From: Streptomyces sp. NRRL F-5122
GTDB taxonomy: Bacteria > Actinomycetota > Actinomycetes > Streptomycetales > Streptomycetaceae
Assembly: GCF_001507435.1 (NCBI RefSeq)
Contig: NZ_LMWH01000015.1
Location: forward strand, 1 to 64,000
Direction: 5' to 3'
DNA length: 64,000 bases
Shown: positions 34,194-43,163 of the stretch, piece after piece
How the letters are laid out: the number at the start of each line of letters is the position of its first letter
Numbering within the stretch: the stretch's first letter is position 1
Translations under genes and position numbers: made by a program
Notes under the pieces: model-generated
What the model was told of the DNA's origin: nothing
The model's input: the letters and a program-made list of their open reading frames with translations, nothing else
Databases searched by the model: none

Positions 34194-35995
34194 GCCGGGA
34201 CCTTCCGCTGCGCAAGAGCCTGCTCGTCCGGCTGATGGTGACCTCGGTGCTGATCGCCGTCTGTTCGGTGGCGGCGACGGCCTGGCTGGCCGTGCAGACG
34301 ACGACCCGCGCCATTCAGGAGGAGCAGGGCCAGGTACTTGCCGACGACACGGAGATCCTGCGGGAACTGAGCGGATACGCCGCCACCCACGCGGACTGGT
34401 CGGGCGTGGGCAGCACCCTCCACACGCTGTCGGTGCGCACGGGGCGGCGCATCGCCTTGACGACGCCCGAACGCGTACCGTTCGCCGACTCCGCGTCCCG
34501 CCCCACCCCCCTGCCGCCCCGGGCCTCGGCCGTCGTGGACCCCTTGCGCACCGACACCTACTCAGAGCCCGGGGCACAGCTCAGTGGGATCGACCCCCGG
34601 GCCGTCGGACCCTACCGGCTCACGTCGCAGGAGCGGGCCCGGGTGCACGCGCTCGCCCTGGTACGGCAGAAGTGCTTCCGCCGCGCGGGGTTCGAGACCA
34701 CGGTGAAGACCTTGCCGAGCGGCCGGTCCGTGCTGATGGGTGAGGAGGCGGCGTCGGGCGACGGCTACGTCGCGTCCGAGTGCACCGACGGAAAGCTCAA
34801 CACGCCCATGCCCGCCGAGCACAGGGCGCTGGCCGTCCTGACCGACCTGACGCAGGCATGCCTGGCGCGCACGGAGGCGCACCCGCCGCAGGTGTTCCTC
34901 TCGGTGGGCTTCTCCGTCAAGGGCGTCGAGCCCGACTACATCCAGGGCGGAAAGACCAGGACGGGACATCCCACGGCCGCCGACGCATCGACGAACAACT
35001 GCTTCATCGACTCCCGCAGGCAGCAGCTCGACCCCTATGTCGCCCCCGTGGCCGATCTCTTCCTGGGCAACGGCACCCTGCCGCGCTTCGACATGTCCTC
35101 CGGCAACAAGGCCAAGGTCGTCGGCGTCACCGGACTCGTGCTCGTGCTGACGGTGGCCGTGACCGCCGTGGTCGCCACCCGGCTCGTACGGCCGCTGCGG
35201 GCGCTCACCCATGCCGCACAGCAGCCGCCGGAGCAGCACGTCCGTGTGCCCGTCACCACCCGGGACGAGACCGGGATCCTCGCCGAGGCGTTCAACGCGC
35301 TGACCGAACGCAGGGAGCGTCTGGAGGCGCAGCGCAAGGCGCTCGTCAACGACGTCGCCCATGAACTGCGCACTCCGCTGACCAACATCCGGGGCTGGCT
35401 GGAGGTGACACGCGACGGGGTCGTCGAGCCGGACCCCGAACTGCTGGCTCTGGTCCTTCAGCGTGTCATCGACGATCTGCAGGACCTGGCGGCCGCCGAT
35501 GCCGGAACCCTGCGGCTGCACCACGAACCCGTACGCGCGGACGACTTGCTCGCACAGGTCGCCGCCGCGCACCGGGTCGCCGCCGACTCCGGAGGTGCCC
35601 ACCTGGTCACCACCGTGGACGGCTGCCCGTGGCTGGACGCCGATCCGGTCCGCATGCGGCAGGCGGTCGGGAATCTGGTGTCCAACGCGATCCGCCACAC
35701 CCCCGCCGACGGCACGATCACGCTCTCCGCGCGGGCCGACGGTGACCGGGTGGTCATCGAGGTGGCCGACACCGGCACCGGCATCGCGGCGCAGGATCTG
35801 CCGTACGTCTTCGACCGGTTCTGGCGCGCGGAGAAGTCCCGCAGCAGACGAACCGGCGGAAGCGGCCTCGGCCTGCCCATCGTCCGTCAACTCGCCGCCG
35901 CTCACGGCGGCAGCGTCACCGCTGAGTCCGAGAAGGGCGTCGGTTCGGTCTTCACCCTGGTCCTGCCCGGGATGGCGGCGCCGGCGGACGGCTGA
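34190..35995 (+). CDS. Two-component sensor histidine kinase with its partner gene lost
   Basis: A 601-residue inner-membrane kinase. TM1 at about 12-35, an extracytoplasmic sensor of about 270 residues with four Cys, TM2 at about 308-330, HAMP (about 330-385), HisKA with phosphoacceptor in VNDVAHELRTPL, and HATPase with GNLVSNAIRHTP, DTGTGI and GGSGLGLP. It should phosphorylate a response regulator on an outside signal. The regulator upstream survives only as a fragment, so the kinase is now an orphan or acts on another regulator. GTG at 34190 overlaps the remnant's stop. Confidence 0.93.
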   Translation: MSRDLPLRKSLLVRLMVTSVLIAVCSVAATAWLAVQTTTRAIQEEQGQVLADDTEILRELSGYAATHADWSGVGSTLHTLSVRTGRRIALTTPERVPFADSASRPTPLPPRASAVVDPLRTDTYSEPGAQLSGIDPRAVGPYRLTSQERARVHALALVRQKCFRRAGFETTVKTLPSGRSVLMGEEAASGDGYVASECTDGKLNTPMPAEHRALAVLTDLTQACLARTEAHPPQVFLSVGFSVKGVEPDYIQGGKTRTGHPTAADASTNNCFIDSRRQQLDPYVAPVADLFLGNGTLPRFDMSSGNKAKVVGVTGLVLVLTVAVTAVVATRLVRPLRALTHAAQQPPEQHVRVPVTTRDETGILAEAFNALTERRERLEAQRKALVNDVAHELRTPLTNIRGWLEVTRDGVVEPDPELLALVLQRVIDDLQDLAAADAGTLRLHHEPVRADDLLAQVAAAHRVAADSGGAHLVTTVDGCPWLDADPVRMRQAVGNLVSNAIRHTPADGTITLSARADGDRVVIEVADTGTGIAAQDLPYVFDRFWRAEKSRSRRTGGSGLGLPIVRQLAAAHGGSVTAESEKGVGSVFTLVLPGMAAPADG

Positions 35996-36094
35996 AACGT
36001 CAACAGCGCGGTACCCACTTCGCGTTGCGAAAGCTGATCGTCCCCCAAGAGGGGAACGATGTCCCGGGAGTCTCTATGCGGAGGACGGGAACGC

Positions 36095-37582
36095 ATGACG
36101 GTGCTCGGTGTCGACATCGGTACGTCCAGCAGCAAAGGCGTGCTGGTCGGTGGGGACGGTACGGTTCTGGGCACCGCCGTGCGCCCGCATGCGGTAAGTC
36201 GGCCCCGGCCCGGCCACGTCGAGATGGACGCGCGTGTCTGGTGGGACGAATTCATTGCGATCGCCCGCGAGTTGGTGACGCCGGGCACCGTCGTCGACGC
36301 GGTCGGCGTCAGTGGCATGGGTCCCTGCGTCGCCCTGGCCGACGAGACGGACACTCCGCTGCACCCGGCCGTCCTGTACGGCGTCGACACCCGTGCCACC
36401 GCCCAGATCGCCCGGCTCGACGCCGAACTGGGCCGCGATGCCGTGCTCGGGCGCTGCGGTTCCCTGCTGTCCACCCAGGCGGTCGGCCCCAAGATCGTGT
36501 GGCTGGCCGAGCACCGCCCCGACGTCACCGCCCGGGCCCGGCGGCTGTACATGCCGAGCTCCTATCTCGTGCGGCAGCTCACCGGTGTCTACGTCCTCGA
36601 CCACCACTCGGCCAGCCAGTCCGTGCCGCTGTACGACTCCCTGGGCCAGGAGTGGTACCGCCCCTGGGCGCGGCGCATCGCGCCGGACATCGAACTGCCG
36701 CCCCTACGCTGGCCGGGCGAGATCGCCGGCCGTGTCACCGCCGAGGCGTCCACCGCCACCGGGCTGCCCATCGGGGTTCCGGTCGTCACCGGAACCATCG
36801 ACGCCTGGTCGGAGGCGCTGAGCGTGGGCGCCCAGGGCACCGGCGACCTGATGCTCATGTACGGCAGCACCATGTTCCTGATCAACACGGTGTCGGAGCG
36901 GCTGCTGGTGCCCCAGCTGTGGAGCACCGTGGGGGCCTTGCCCGGAACGCGCAGTCTGGCGGGCGGCATGGCGACATCGGGGGTGATCACCGACTGGCTG
37001 CGGGACCTGCTCGGCGTCCCCGACCATCACGCGCTGCTCGCCGAGGCCGAGGCGTCCGGCCCGGGCGCGAAGGGCCTGCTGATGCTGCCCTACTTCGCGG
37101 GCGAGCGCACCCCGGTCGCCGACCCCGACGCCCGCGGGGTGATCGCGGGTCTCACGGTGGAGCACACCCGAGGTGATCTGTACCGCGCCGCGCTGGAGGC
37201 CAGCGCCTACGGCGTGCGGCACAACGTGGAGGCGATGCGTGCGGCGGGCGCCGACATCCGCCGGGTCGTCGCCGTCGGCGGGGGCACCCGGGGCGGTCTG
37301 TGGACCCGGATCGTCTCCGACGTCACCGGCCTGGAACAGGAGATCAGGTCCGTCACGATCGGCGCGAGCTACGGAGCCGCGTTCCTCGCCGCCGCGGCGA
37401 TCGTGGACGTCGACATCGACACCTGGAATCCGGTGCACGAGCGTGTTGTACCCGATGTGCGCCGGCGGTCCCGGTACGACGACCTGTACGGCCTCTATCT
37501 GCGGCTGTACCCGGCGACCCGCGACATCGGCCATGCGCTCGCCCGTCATCAGCGCGCCCTCGCCGAGGACCCACCGCGGTGA
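36095..37582 (+). CDS. FGGY-family carbohydrate kinase
   Basis: A 495-residue cytoplasmic sugar kinase. The N-terminal ATPase half begins TVLGVDIGTSSSKGVLVGGDG; VSGMGPCVAL and the FGGY-type second half with DLMLMYGSTMFLI, LPYFAGERTPVADPDARG and AVGGGTRGGLW follow. It phosphorylates a pentose, polyol or related sugar with ATP; closest in style to xylulokinase-like proteins, but the substrate is not set by sequence. ATG at 36095 with GGGA upstream. About 100 bases after the kinase gene; whether they share a transcript is unclear. Confidence 0.92.
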   Translation: MTVLGVDIGTSSSKGVLVGGDGTVLGTAVRPHAVSRPRPGHVEMDARVWWDEFIAIARELVTPGTVVDAVGVSGMGPCVALADETDTPLHPAVLYGVDTRATAQIARLDAELGRDAVLGRCGSLLSTQAVGPKIVWLAEHRPDVTARARRLYMPSSYLVRQLTGVYVLDHHSASQSVPLYDSLGQEWYRPWARRIAPDIELPPLRWPGEIAGRVTAEASTATGLPIGVPVVTGTIDAWSEALSVGAQGTGDLMLMYGSTMFLINTVSERLLVPQLWSTVGALPGTRSLAGGMATSGVITDWLRDLLGVPDHHALLAEAEASGPGAKGLLMLPYFAGERTPVADPDARGVIAGLTVEHTRGDLYRAALEASAYGVRHNVEAMRAAGADIRRVVAVGGGTRGGLWTRIVSDVTGLEQEIRSVTIGASYGAAFLAAAAIVDVDIDTWNPVHERVVPDVRRRSRYDDLYGLYLRLYPATRDIGHALARHQRALAEDPPR

Positions 37583-37649
37583 GAGCGATGGGAGGCACGG
37601 CCCCGCCGAGGTCCGCCGAGCGCGCGACGGACCTCGGCGGCGGACCGGC

Positions 37650-38852
37650 TCAGCCCTTGATCTCGGTCCAGGCCTGGACCCACTTGGCATACGGCACGCA
37701 CTTGATGTCCTCACGGCCGTCGAGGCACTGCTCGATCGGCGTCGTCCAGAACGCGATGTCCTTCCAGTAGCCCTCGTCGGTGGCGTGGAAGGTGTCGCAG
37801 AACGCCGGGTCGCTGGTCTCGTCGCAGGACTTGATGTTGGCAGGCGCCTCGCCGTAGTACTCGGCGACCTGGGCGTTGACCTTGGGCGAGATGATCCAGT
37901 CCATCCACTTGTAGGCGCAGTTGGGGTGCTTGGCCTTGGCGGAGATCATCCAGGTGTCGGACCAGCCGGTGGCGCCCTCCTGCGGAAGCACGGCCTTGAC
38001 CTTGGCGCCCTCGCTCTCGGCGAGGTTGGCGATGACCTGCCAGGTCGTGCCGATCACGGAGTCGCCGCTCTTGAAGGAGGAGATCTCCTTGAGGTAGTCG
38101 CTCCAGTACTCGCCGACGTCGGCGTGCTGCTTCTTCAGCAGATCGACGGCCGCGTCGAACTGCTCCTGGTCGAGTGCGTACGGACTCTCGATGTCCAGGC
38201 TCGGCCGGGTCTCGCGCAGATAGAGAGCGGCGTCCGCGATGTAGATCGGCGAGTCGTAGGCGGTGACGTGCCCCTTGTACTTCGACGCGTCGTCGAAGAC
38301 CGCGGACCATGACATGGGCGAGGGCGACACCTCCTTCGTGTTGTACATCAGCAGGTTCGCGCCACGGCCGTGCGGAATGCCGTACGCCTTGCCGTCGACG
38401 GAGTTCCAGCTCTGTTTCTTGAGCCCGAAGAAGACGTCCTCGTAGTTGGGCACCAGATCCGTGTTCACCGGGGCCACCTCGCCGGAGGCGATGAGCCGGA
38501 GCGATGCGTCACCGGACGCGGAGAGCGCGTCGTAGGAGCCCGACTTCATCAGCTTCACCATCTCGTCCGAGCTGGCCGCCACCTTGTTGTGGACCTGGCA
38601 CCCCGTCCGCTTCTCGAAGGGGGTGACCCAGTCGGCCTTCGGGTCGGAGGAACCGTCCTCCACGTATCCCGCCCAGGAGACCAGGTTGACCTGCCCCTCC
38701 GTCGGACCGAGCTTCGACTGTGCCTCGATGTCCGGTGGGTTGAAGCCGGACGAGGAGGACGACGTGCTCGACTCGGCGAACATGCCGCAGGCGCCCACGA
38801 GGAGCAGGGAGCAGAAGGCGGCCGTCGCTTTGAAGGATCTGTACAGACGCAA
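37650..38852 (-). CDS. PotD-like ABC substrate-binding lipoprotein
   Basis: A 400-residue exported lipoprotein. The signal peptide ends at LLLVGAC (lipobox). The mature protein matches the spermidine/putrescine-binding family: VNLVSWAGYVEDG, FEKRTGCQVHNKVAASSDEMVKLM, NYEDVFFGLKK, YGIPHGRGANLLMYN. It should deliver a polyamine or similar compound to an ABC importer, but no permease or ATPase gene is nearby. Start: TTG at 38852 with GGAG 6 bases upstream; a GTG at 38864 is less well placed. Four C-terminal Cys may form disulfides. Divergent from the cache-domain gene. Confidence 0.9.
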   Translation of the reverse strand: MRLYRSFKATAAFCSLLLVGACGMFAESSTSSSSSGFNPPDIEAQSKLGPTEGQVNLVSWAGYVEDGSSDPKADWVTPFEKRTGCQVHNKVAASSDEMVKLMKSGSYDALSASGDASLRLIASGEVAPVNTDLVPNYEDVFFGLKKQSWNSVDGKAYGIPHGRGANLLMYNTKEVSPSPMSWSAVFDDASKYKGHVTAYDSPIYIADAALYLRETRPSLDIESPYALDQEQFDAAVDLLKKQHADVGEYWSDYLKEISSFKSGDSVIGTTWQVIANLAESEGAKVKAVLPQEGATGWSDTWMISAKAKHPNCAYKWMDWIISPKVNAQVAEYYGEAPANIKSCDETSDPAFCDTFHATDEGYWKDIAFWTTPIEQCLDGREDIKCVPYAKWVQAWTEIKG

Positions 38853-39238
38853 GGGAATCTCCACGAAGTGGGGAAGTGGGGGGAATCGGGGGGCAGAGTC
38901 GTGACGGCCGATGCCTGGGGGGCGTCGGACGTGCAGGATGCGACCCGGGTGAGGGCGCGGCGGTGCCGTGAACGGCACCCGGTATCGGACGGCGTGGTGA
39001 CCGAGGTGGTCTTCGTGCGCCGCGGATCAAAGCGGCGTACGAGGGCGTGGCTCCTGGTCGACGGGTGGATCGGGCCGATTCACCCGGGGTCCGCTCGGGG
39101 ACGGGTGGCGTCTCCGGGCGGTCGGCGTGGCCCACACCATACGGAGGGTTGCATGTCGGTTCAACTTCGGTCTGTGGAAAGGGAGTTGACGGAGCGTCAA
39201 GATGCGGTGAAGCGAGCGAGGCGTATACGGTCGCGGTC
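38853..39238. other. Divergent promoter region of the binding protein and cache-domain genes
   Basis: About 386 bases without a supported gene. The central part is moderately AT-rich around 39130-39200. No clear operator was found. Expect promoters in both directions. Confidence 0.4.
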
Positions 39239-40099
39239 ATGTCCGACTCCCTGCACCAGCCCGGATCCTCGCCCTGTCTGGTTCCGTACTCCGTACCGAC
39301 GGGCACGAGCACGGCCGCGAGAGACGGCGGCCGTCGCACAGGGGCAGCCACGGCGACACTCGACCCGGCCACCGAGGCCGGCGTCGCGGCCCGGGTGCGC
39401 CGGGCCCTGGAGGCCGTCTTCGACACCGTCGCCCACACCCGGGCCGACACCGCGGCACTGCTGACCCGGATCGCCGCCCAGGGCCGTGGCCCCGTGAGCG
39501 CCGATCTCGCGGCGCTGCGACCGGGCCTTCATCTCCACCTGGCCCGGCAGGAGCTGGTCTCCGGTGTCGGATTCATCGCGGCACCGGGGCTGCTCGGTGA
39601 TGTGCCGGCGTGGCTGGAGTGGTGGCAGACCGGCTCCGACGGTGCCGTACGACCGCTGATGCTCGATCTGGATCCACGGCAGTCCGCGTACTCCGACTAC
39701 ACGCACTGGGACTGGTTCGCCCTGCCGCGGGACACCGGACGCCGTGCGGTCGCAGGGCCGTACGTCGACTATCTCTGCTCCGACGAGTACAGCCTCACCC
39801 TGTCCGCGCCCGTCCATATACAGGGCCGTTTCGCGGGGGTCGCTGCGGCGGACGTGTATCTGCGGCACTTCGAGGCCGCCGTGATTCCCCTTCTTCAGGG
39901 GTTGCCCGGCCCGGCCTACCTGGTCAACGCCCGCGGTCGCGTCGCCGCCTCGGCCGACCCGGCCCATCTGGTCGGCTCGCTCACCAAGGGACCCGACTTC
40001 GGCGCGCTGCTGGCCGAGGGACGGCCCGGCCGCCACGACGGGCTGCGCCTGGTCCCCTGCGACGACATCCCGCTCGTGCTCGTCGTGGCGGGCGACTGA
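39239..40099 (+). CDS. Cytoplasmic cache (PDC sensor) domain protein
   Basis: A 286-residue protein without signal peptide or membrane helix. The central region has a PDC/cache fold pattern: GVGFIAAPGLLGDVPAWLEWWQ, YSDYTHWDWFALPRDTGRRAVAGPYVDYLCSDEYSLTLSAPV, GRFAGVAAADVYLRHFE, LVNARGRVAASADP. Similar stand-alone cache proteins in actinomycetes sit beside amine or polyamine uptake genes and appear to sense such ligands. The ATG lies 387 bases from the divergent polyamine-type binding-protein gene, which fits that idea. A weak ribosome site precedes it. Role inferred. Confidence 0.8.
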   Translation: MSDSLHQPGSSPCLVPYSVPTGTSTAARDGGRRTGAATATLDPATEAGVAARVRRALEAVFDTVAHTRADTAALLTRIAAQGRGPVSADLAALRPGLHLHLARQELVSGVGFIAAPGLLGDVPAWLEWWQTGSDGAVRPLMLDLDPRQSAYSDYTHWDWFALPRDTGRRAVAGPYVDYLCSDEYSLTLSAPVHIQGRFAGVAAADVYLRHFEAAVIPLLQGLPGPAYLVNARGRVAASADPAHLVGSLTKGPDFGALLAEGRPGRHDGLRLVPCDDIPLVLVVAGD

Positions 40100-40249
40100 G
40101 CGGCGTCCTGATCTGCCCCACCCGGGGGCGCGCCGAGATCCGGCACGCCGATCACCGGCACCCGAGCCGTGCCCCGACTACCGGCATCACAGGTGGATCG
40201 GTGATAGTGAACCCGGAATAAATAGATGTACGAGGCAGTCAGGAAGCCC

Positions 40250-41560
40250 GTGGACACGAGTGAGAGCACAACCGACAACAAGACGGCCCCGGACGAGGGT
40301 GCGCCGGACGGGCAGGAGAGACAGAACAAGGGCTGGCGCCGCTGGGCGATGGACACCCGGCCGCTGCGTCGCCCGGCCTTTCGCCGTCTGTGGTCCTCGA
40401 CGATCGTGACGTCCGTCGGCAGCCAACTCACCGCGGTCGCCGTCCCCAAGCAGATCTACGACATCACGCACTCCTCCGCATGGGTCGGCTATGCGAGCCT
40501 CGCCGGTCTGCTGCCCCTGACGGTCTTCGCTCTCTGGGGCGGCGCGATCGCCGACCGGATGGACCGCCGCAAGCTGCTGCTGCTCACCAACCTGGGCCTG
40601 GCCGTGACGTCGGTGCTCTTCTGGGTCCAGGCCGCCGTCGGCCTTGACTCGGTGCTCACCCTGGTGGTGCTGCTCGCGCTCCAACAGGCCTTCTTCGGCC
40701 TCAACTCGCCGGCTCGCAGTGCGTCAATCGCCCGGCTGGTGCCGTCGGAGGAACTCCCGGCGGCCAACGCGCTCGGTTCCACCGTCATGCAGACCGGTCT
40801 GGTGGCGGGCCCCCTCCTCGCCGGCGCCCTCATCCCGGTGATCGGGCTGTCCGAGCTCTACCTGATCGACGCCCTGGCCCTGTGCGTGACCTTGTGGGCG
40901 GTCGCCCGGCTGCCCGCCATGCCGCCGCTGACCGCGGCGGCGAAGGCCACCACGGGATGGCAGTCGATAGCAGAGGGATTCCGCTACATCTCGGTCCACA
41001 AGGTCCTGCTGCTCTCTTTCCTCGCCGACATCATCGCCATGGTGTTCGGCATGCCCCGCGCGCTGTTCCCGCAGCTCGCCGCCCAGACCTACGCGCCCTA
41101 CGGCGAAGGCCTGGCGCTCGGTCTGCTCTTCGCGGCGATCCCGATCGGCGCCGTGCTCGGTGGCCTGATGTCCGGCACGTTCTCCCGGGCCCGTCGCCAC
41201 GGCCTGATGGTCATCGCCGCCGTCATCGCCTGGGGAGCGGCCGTCACCGGCCTCGGGCTCAGCACGAACCTCTGGGTGGCCGTCGCCTTTCTGGCCGCCG
41301 CCGGAGTCGCCGACATGGTTTCCATGGTTTTCCGCGGCGCCATTCTGCTGTCCGCGGCGACCGACGAGATGCGCGGCCGAATGCAGGGCGTCTTCACGGT
41401 CGTCGTCGCCGGCGGACCGCGCCTGGCGGACGTGCTGCACGGCACGGTCGGCTCGGCCGCCGGCGTCCGTGCGGCCATCGCAGGCGGCGGTCTGATGGTC
41501 ATCGCGGCCACCCTTGTCCTGGCCCTGGCCACCCCGGCCCTGCGCGAGTACCGCATCTGA
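40250..41560 (+). CDS. MFS exporter of the EntS/MFS_3 type
   Basis: A 436-residue membrane transporter with about 12 helices after a 30-residue charged N-terminus. FRRLWSSTIVTSVGSQLTAVAVPKQIYDIT and WGGAIADRMDRRKLLLL are the EntS-group signatures; FGLNSPARSASIARLVP is typical too. The family exports siderophores and macrolides. GTG at 40250 chosen for AGGAAG upstream; ATG at 40226 would add 8 residues. A palindrome lies downstream at 41636. Substrate not known. Confidence 0.9.
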   Translation: MDTSESTTDNKTAPDEGAPDGQERQNKGWRRWAMDTRPLRRPAFRRLWSSTIVTSVGSQLTAVAVPKQIYDITHSSAWVGYASLAGLLPLTVFALWGGAIADRMDRRKLLLLTNLGLAVTSVLFWVQAAVGLDSVLTLVVLLALQQAFFGLNSPARSASIARLVPSEELPAANALGSTVMQTGLVAGPLLAGALIPVIGLSELYLIDALALCVTLWAVARLPAMPPLTAAAKATTGWQSIAEGFRYISVHKVLLLSFLADIIAMVFGMPRALFPQLAAQTYAPYGEGLALGLLFAAIPIGAVLGGLMSGTFSRARRHGLMVIAAVIAWGAAVTGLGLSTNLWVAVAFLAAAGVADMVSMVFRGAILLSAATDEMRGRMQGVFTVVVAGGPRLADVLHGTVGSAAGVRAAIAGGGLMVIAATLVLALATPALREYRI

Positions 41561-41635
41561 CCGGGCCCCAGCGGCCCGGCCCGTACAGGGGCGCCCACCT
41601 GCACCGGAATTCCCCGAGAAAATCGGAATGAAGAT

Positions 41636-41656
41636 TCCCGGAGAAATTCTCCGGGA
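41636..41656. terminator. 21-base palindrome with 10-base perfect arms
   Basis: Arms TCCCGGAGAA (41636-41645) and TTCTCCGGGA (41647-41656) around a single A. It lies 76 bases after the MFS stop and 34 bases before the next gene's ATG. A 1-nucleotide centre is poor for an RNA hairpin loop but ideal for a dimer-binding DNA site, so an operator is as likely as a terminator. Confidence 0.5.
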
Positions 41657-41689
41657 GCCTTTCCAATTCAACGGGGGTATGGTCATGGC

Positions 41690-42061
41690 ATGAATACGGC
41701 GAGCCTTGTAGTACTGGCTGTATCGCAGGAACAACTCAACGTGTTCTTCGCCTTTATCGGCGGCATGGTGGTCGCCGGAGCGTTGATCTGGGCCGTCCGG
41801 CTCGGAATGGACGTAAGGGACCGCGAACCGGCACCACCGAGCCCCGAGGAGCAGCCCCATCTGCCCGAGGGCGGAGCGGTCCATGAGGAACGAGAGATGC
41901 GGGAACCCAGAGAGGTGCCGCACGCGTCGCAGGAGAGCGAACGGCTCATGCCGTACCAGCTCCACCACGCGGCCAGCCAACGCTGCGAGGACCAGAAGCG
42001 TAAGCGGTGGCTGCCGGGGTCCAGCGGCGCGTTCGGCAGCGGAGGCCCCGGTCACGTCTGA
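41690..42061 (+). CDS. DUF6479-like small membrane-anchored protein
   Basis: A 123-residue protein with one N-terminal hydrophobic helix (about 17-38, VFFAFIGGMVVAGALIWAVRLGM) and a charged, Pro/Glu-rich cytoplasmic tail (REPAPPSPEEQPHLPEGG). This layout matches the streptomycete DUF6479 proteins of unknown role. The preceding palindrome may control it. ACGGGGG lies 12 bases upstream of the ATG. No operon partner; the ligase gene downstream is convergent. Confidence 0.75.
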   Translation: MNTASLVVLAVSQEQLNVFFAFIGGMVVAGALIWAVRLGMDVRDREPAPPSPEEQPHLPEGGAVHEEREMREPREVPHASQESERLMPYQLHHAASQRCEDQKRKRWLPGSSGAFGSGGPGHV

Positions 42062-42106
42062 ACCGCGGCCGGCCGTGGAGCCACGGGCGTACGGGCCCCA
42101 CGGCGG

Positions 42107-43072
42107 TCACGGCAGATAGGCGGCCGAGTCCTCCGGTGCGAGATCCGGGCGCAGACGCAGCCAGGACGGTTGTCTCAGCAGACCGGACCGAGTGCGGGTG
42201 CTGTAGCGGACCTCGCCGACCAGCCTCGGCAGGACCCAGCGGGCATCCGGCACCCTCGGGTCGCGGTCGAAGGGGCAGACGTGCGTTTCGACCGTGCTGA
42301 GCAGCCTGGCGAGTTCGGTTCGCTCGGCTTCGGTCCAGCCCGTCCCCACCCGGCCGACATAGTGCAGGCGTCCGGCCTCCCGCTGACCCACCAGCAATGC
42401 TCCGGGCAGCCCGGACAGGCGCCCCCGGCCGGGCAGCCAGCCGCCGACGATCACATCCACGGCCCGGACGTTGCGGATCTTGATCCAGGAGCGCGAACGC
42501 ACACCGGGTTCGTACACCGAGTCCAGCCTCTTGCAGACCAGCCCTTCCAGGCCGCTCTCCCTGGTCGCCTCGAGCGCACGCGCCCCGTGCCCCACGAGTG
42601 CACCCGGCGTCGACCAGTGCCGTCCGGTCAGCCCGAGCTCCTCCAGCTGGGCCCGGCGGCGCGCATAGGGAAGCGCGGTGAGGTCACGCCGAAGGAACAT
42701 CAGGTCGAACAGCACGAGATGCACGGGAGTGTGTGCCGCGCGGCGCGCCGCCAGCGCGGGGGAGTGGGCCAGTCCCATACGGGACTGCAGCCGCTGGAAG
42801 TCGCCGTGCCCCCGCTCGTCCGGCGCCACCACCTCGCCGTCCAGTACGGCGGGTGCCGCACCCAGGGCCTCGCCCAGCGGGCCGAGTTCCGGATAGGCGC
42901 CGGTGATGATCTCGCCCGACCGGGCGCGCAGCTCGAGGGTGCCGTCGCCCGGGAGGTAGACCACCGCCCGCTGGCCGTCCTGCTTCGTCTCGTAGGCCCA
43001 CTGGGTGTCCTGCCGCGCGGGCGGCAGGACACCGGGGGTGGCCAGCATGGGGGCGATCAGCGGCAGTCTCAC
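42107..43072 (-). CDS. ATP-dependent DNA ligase (LigD/LigC-type)
   Basis: A 321-residue ATP-dependent ligase. Nucleotidyltransferase motif I is TKQDGQRAV (adenylated Lys near residue 30); motif III-like LDGEVVAPD; motif IV-like GLVCKRLDS; motif V SWIKIRN. The OB-fold follows with YVGRVGTGWTEAE and EVRYSTRT. No polymerase or nuclease domain is present, so it is a stand-alone ligase like LigC, used in repair or non-homologous end joining. GTG start without a clear ribosome site. A Ku gene is not adjacent. Confidence 0.92.
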   Translation of the reverse strand: MRLPLIAPMLATPGVLPPARQDTQWAYETKQDGQRAVVYLPGDGTLELRARSGEIITGAYPELGPLGEALGAAPAVLDGEVVAPDERGHGDFQRLQSRMGLAHSPALAARRAAHTPVHLVLFDLMFLRRDLTALPYARRRAQLEELGLTGRHWSTPGALVGHGARALEATRESGLEGLVCKRLDSVYEPGVRSRSWIKIRNVRAVDVIVGGWLPGRGRLSGLPGALLVGQREAGRLHYVGRVGTGWTEAERTELARLLSTVETHVCPFDRDPRVPDARWVLPRLVGEVRYSTRTRSGLLRQPSWLRLRPDLAPEDSAAYLP

Positions 43073-43163
43073 GGGTCAGTTGTGGACGCCTCGGCCCGCC
43101 CTCACGCGTGCCGGCCGGGCGATTTCCCCTGAACGGCGCCCTTGTCCGGCACCGCCCGGTCCC

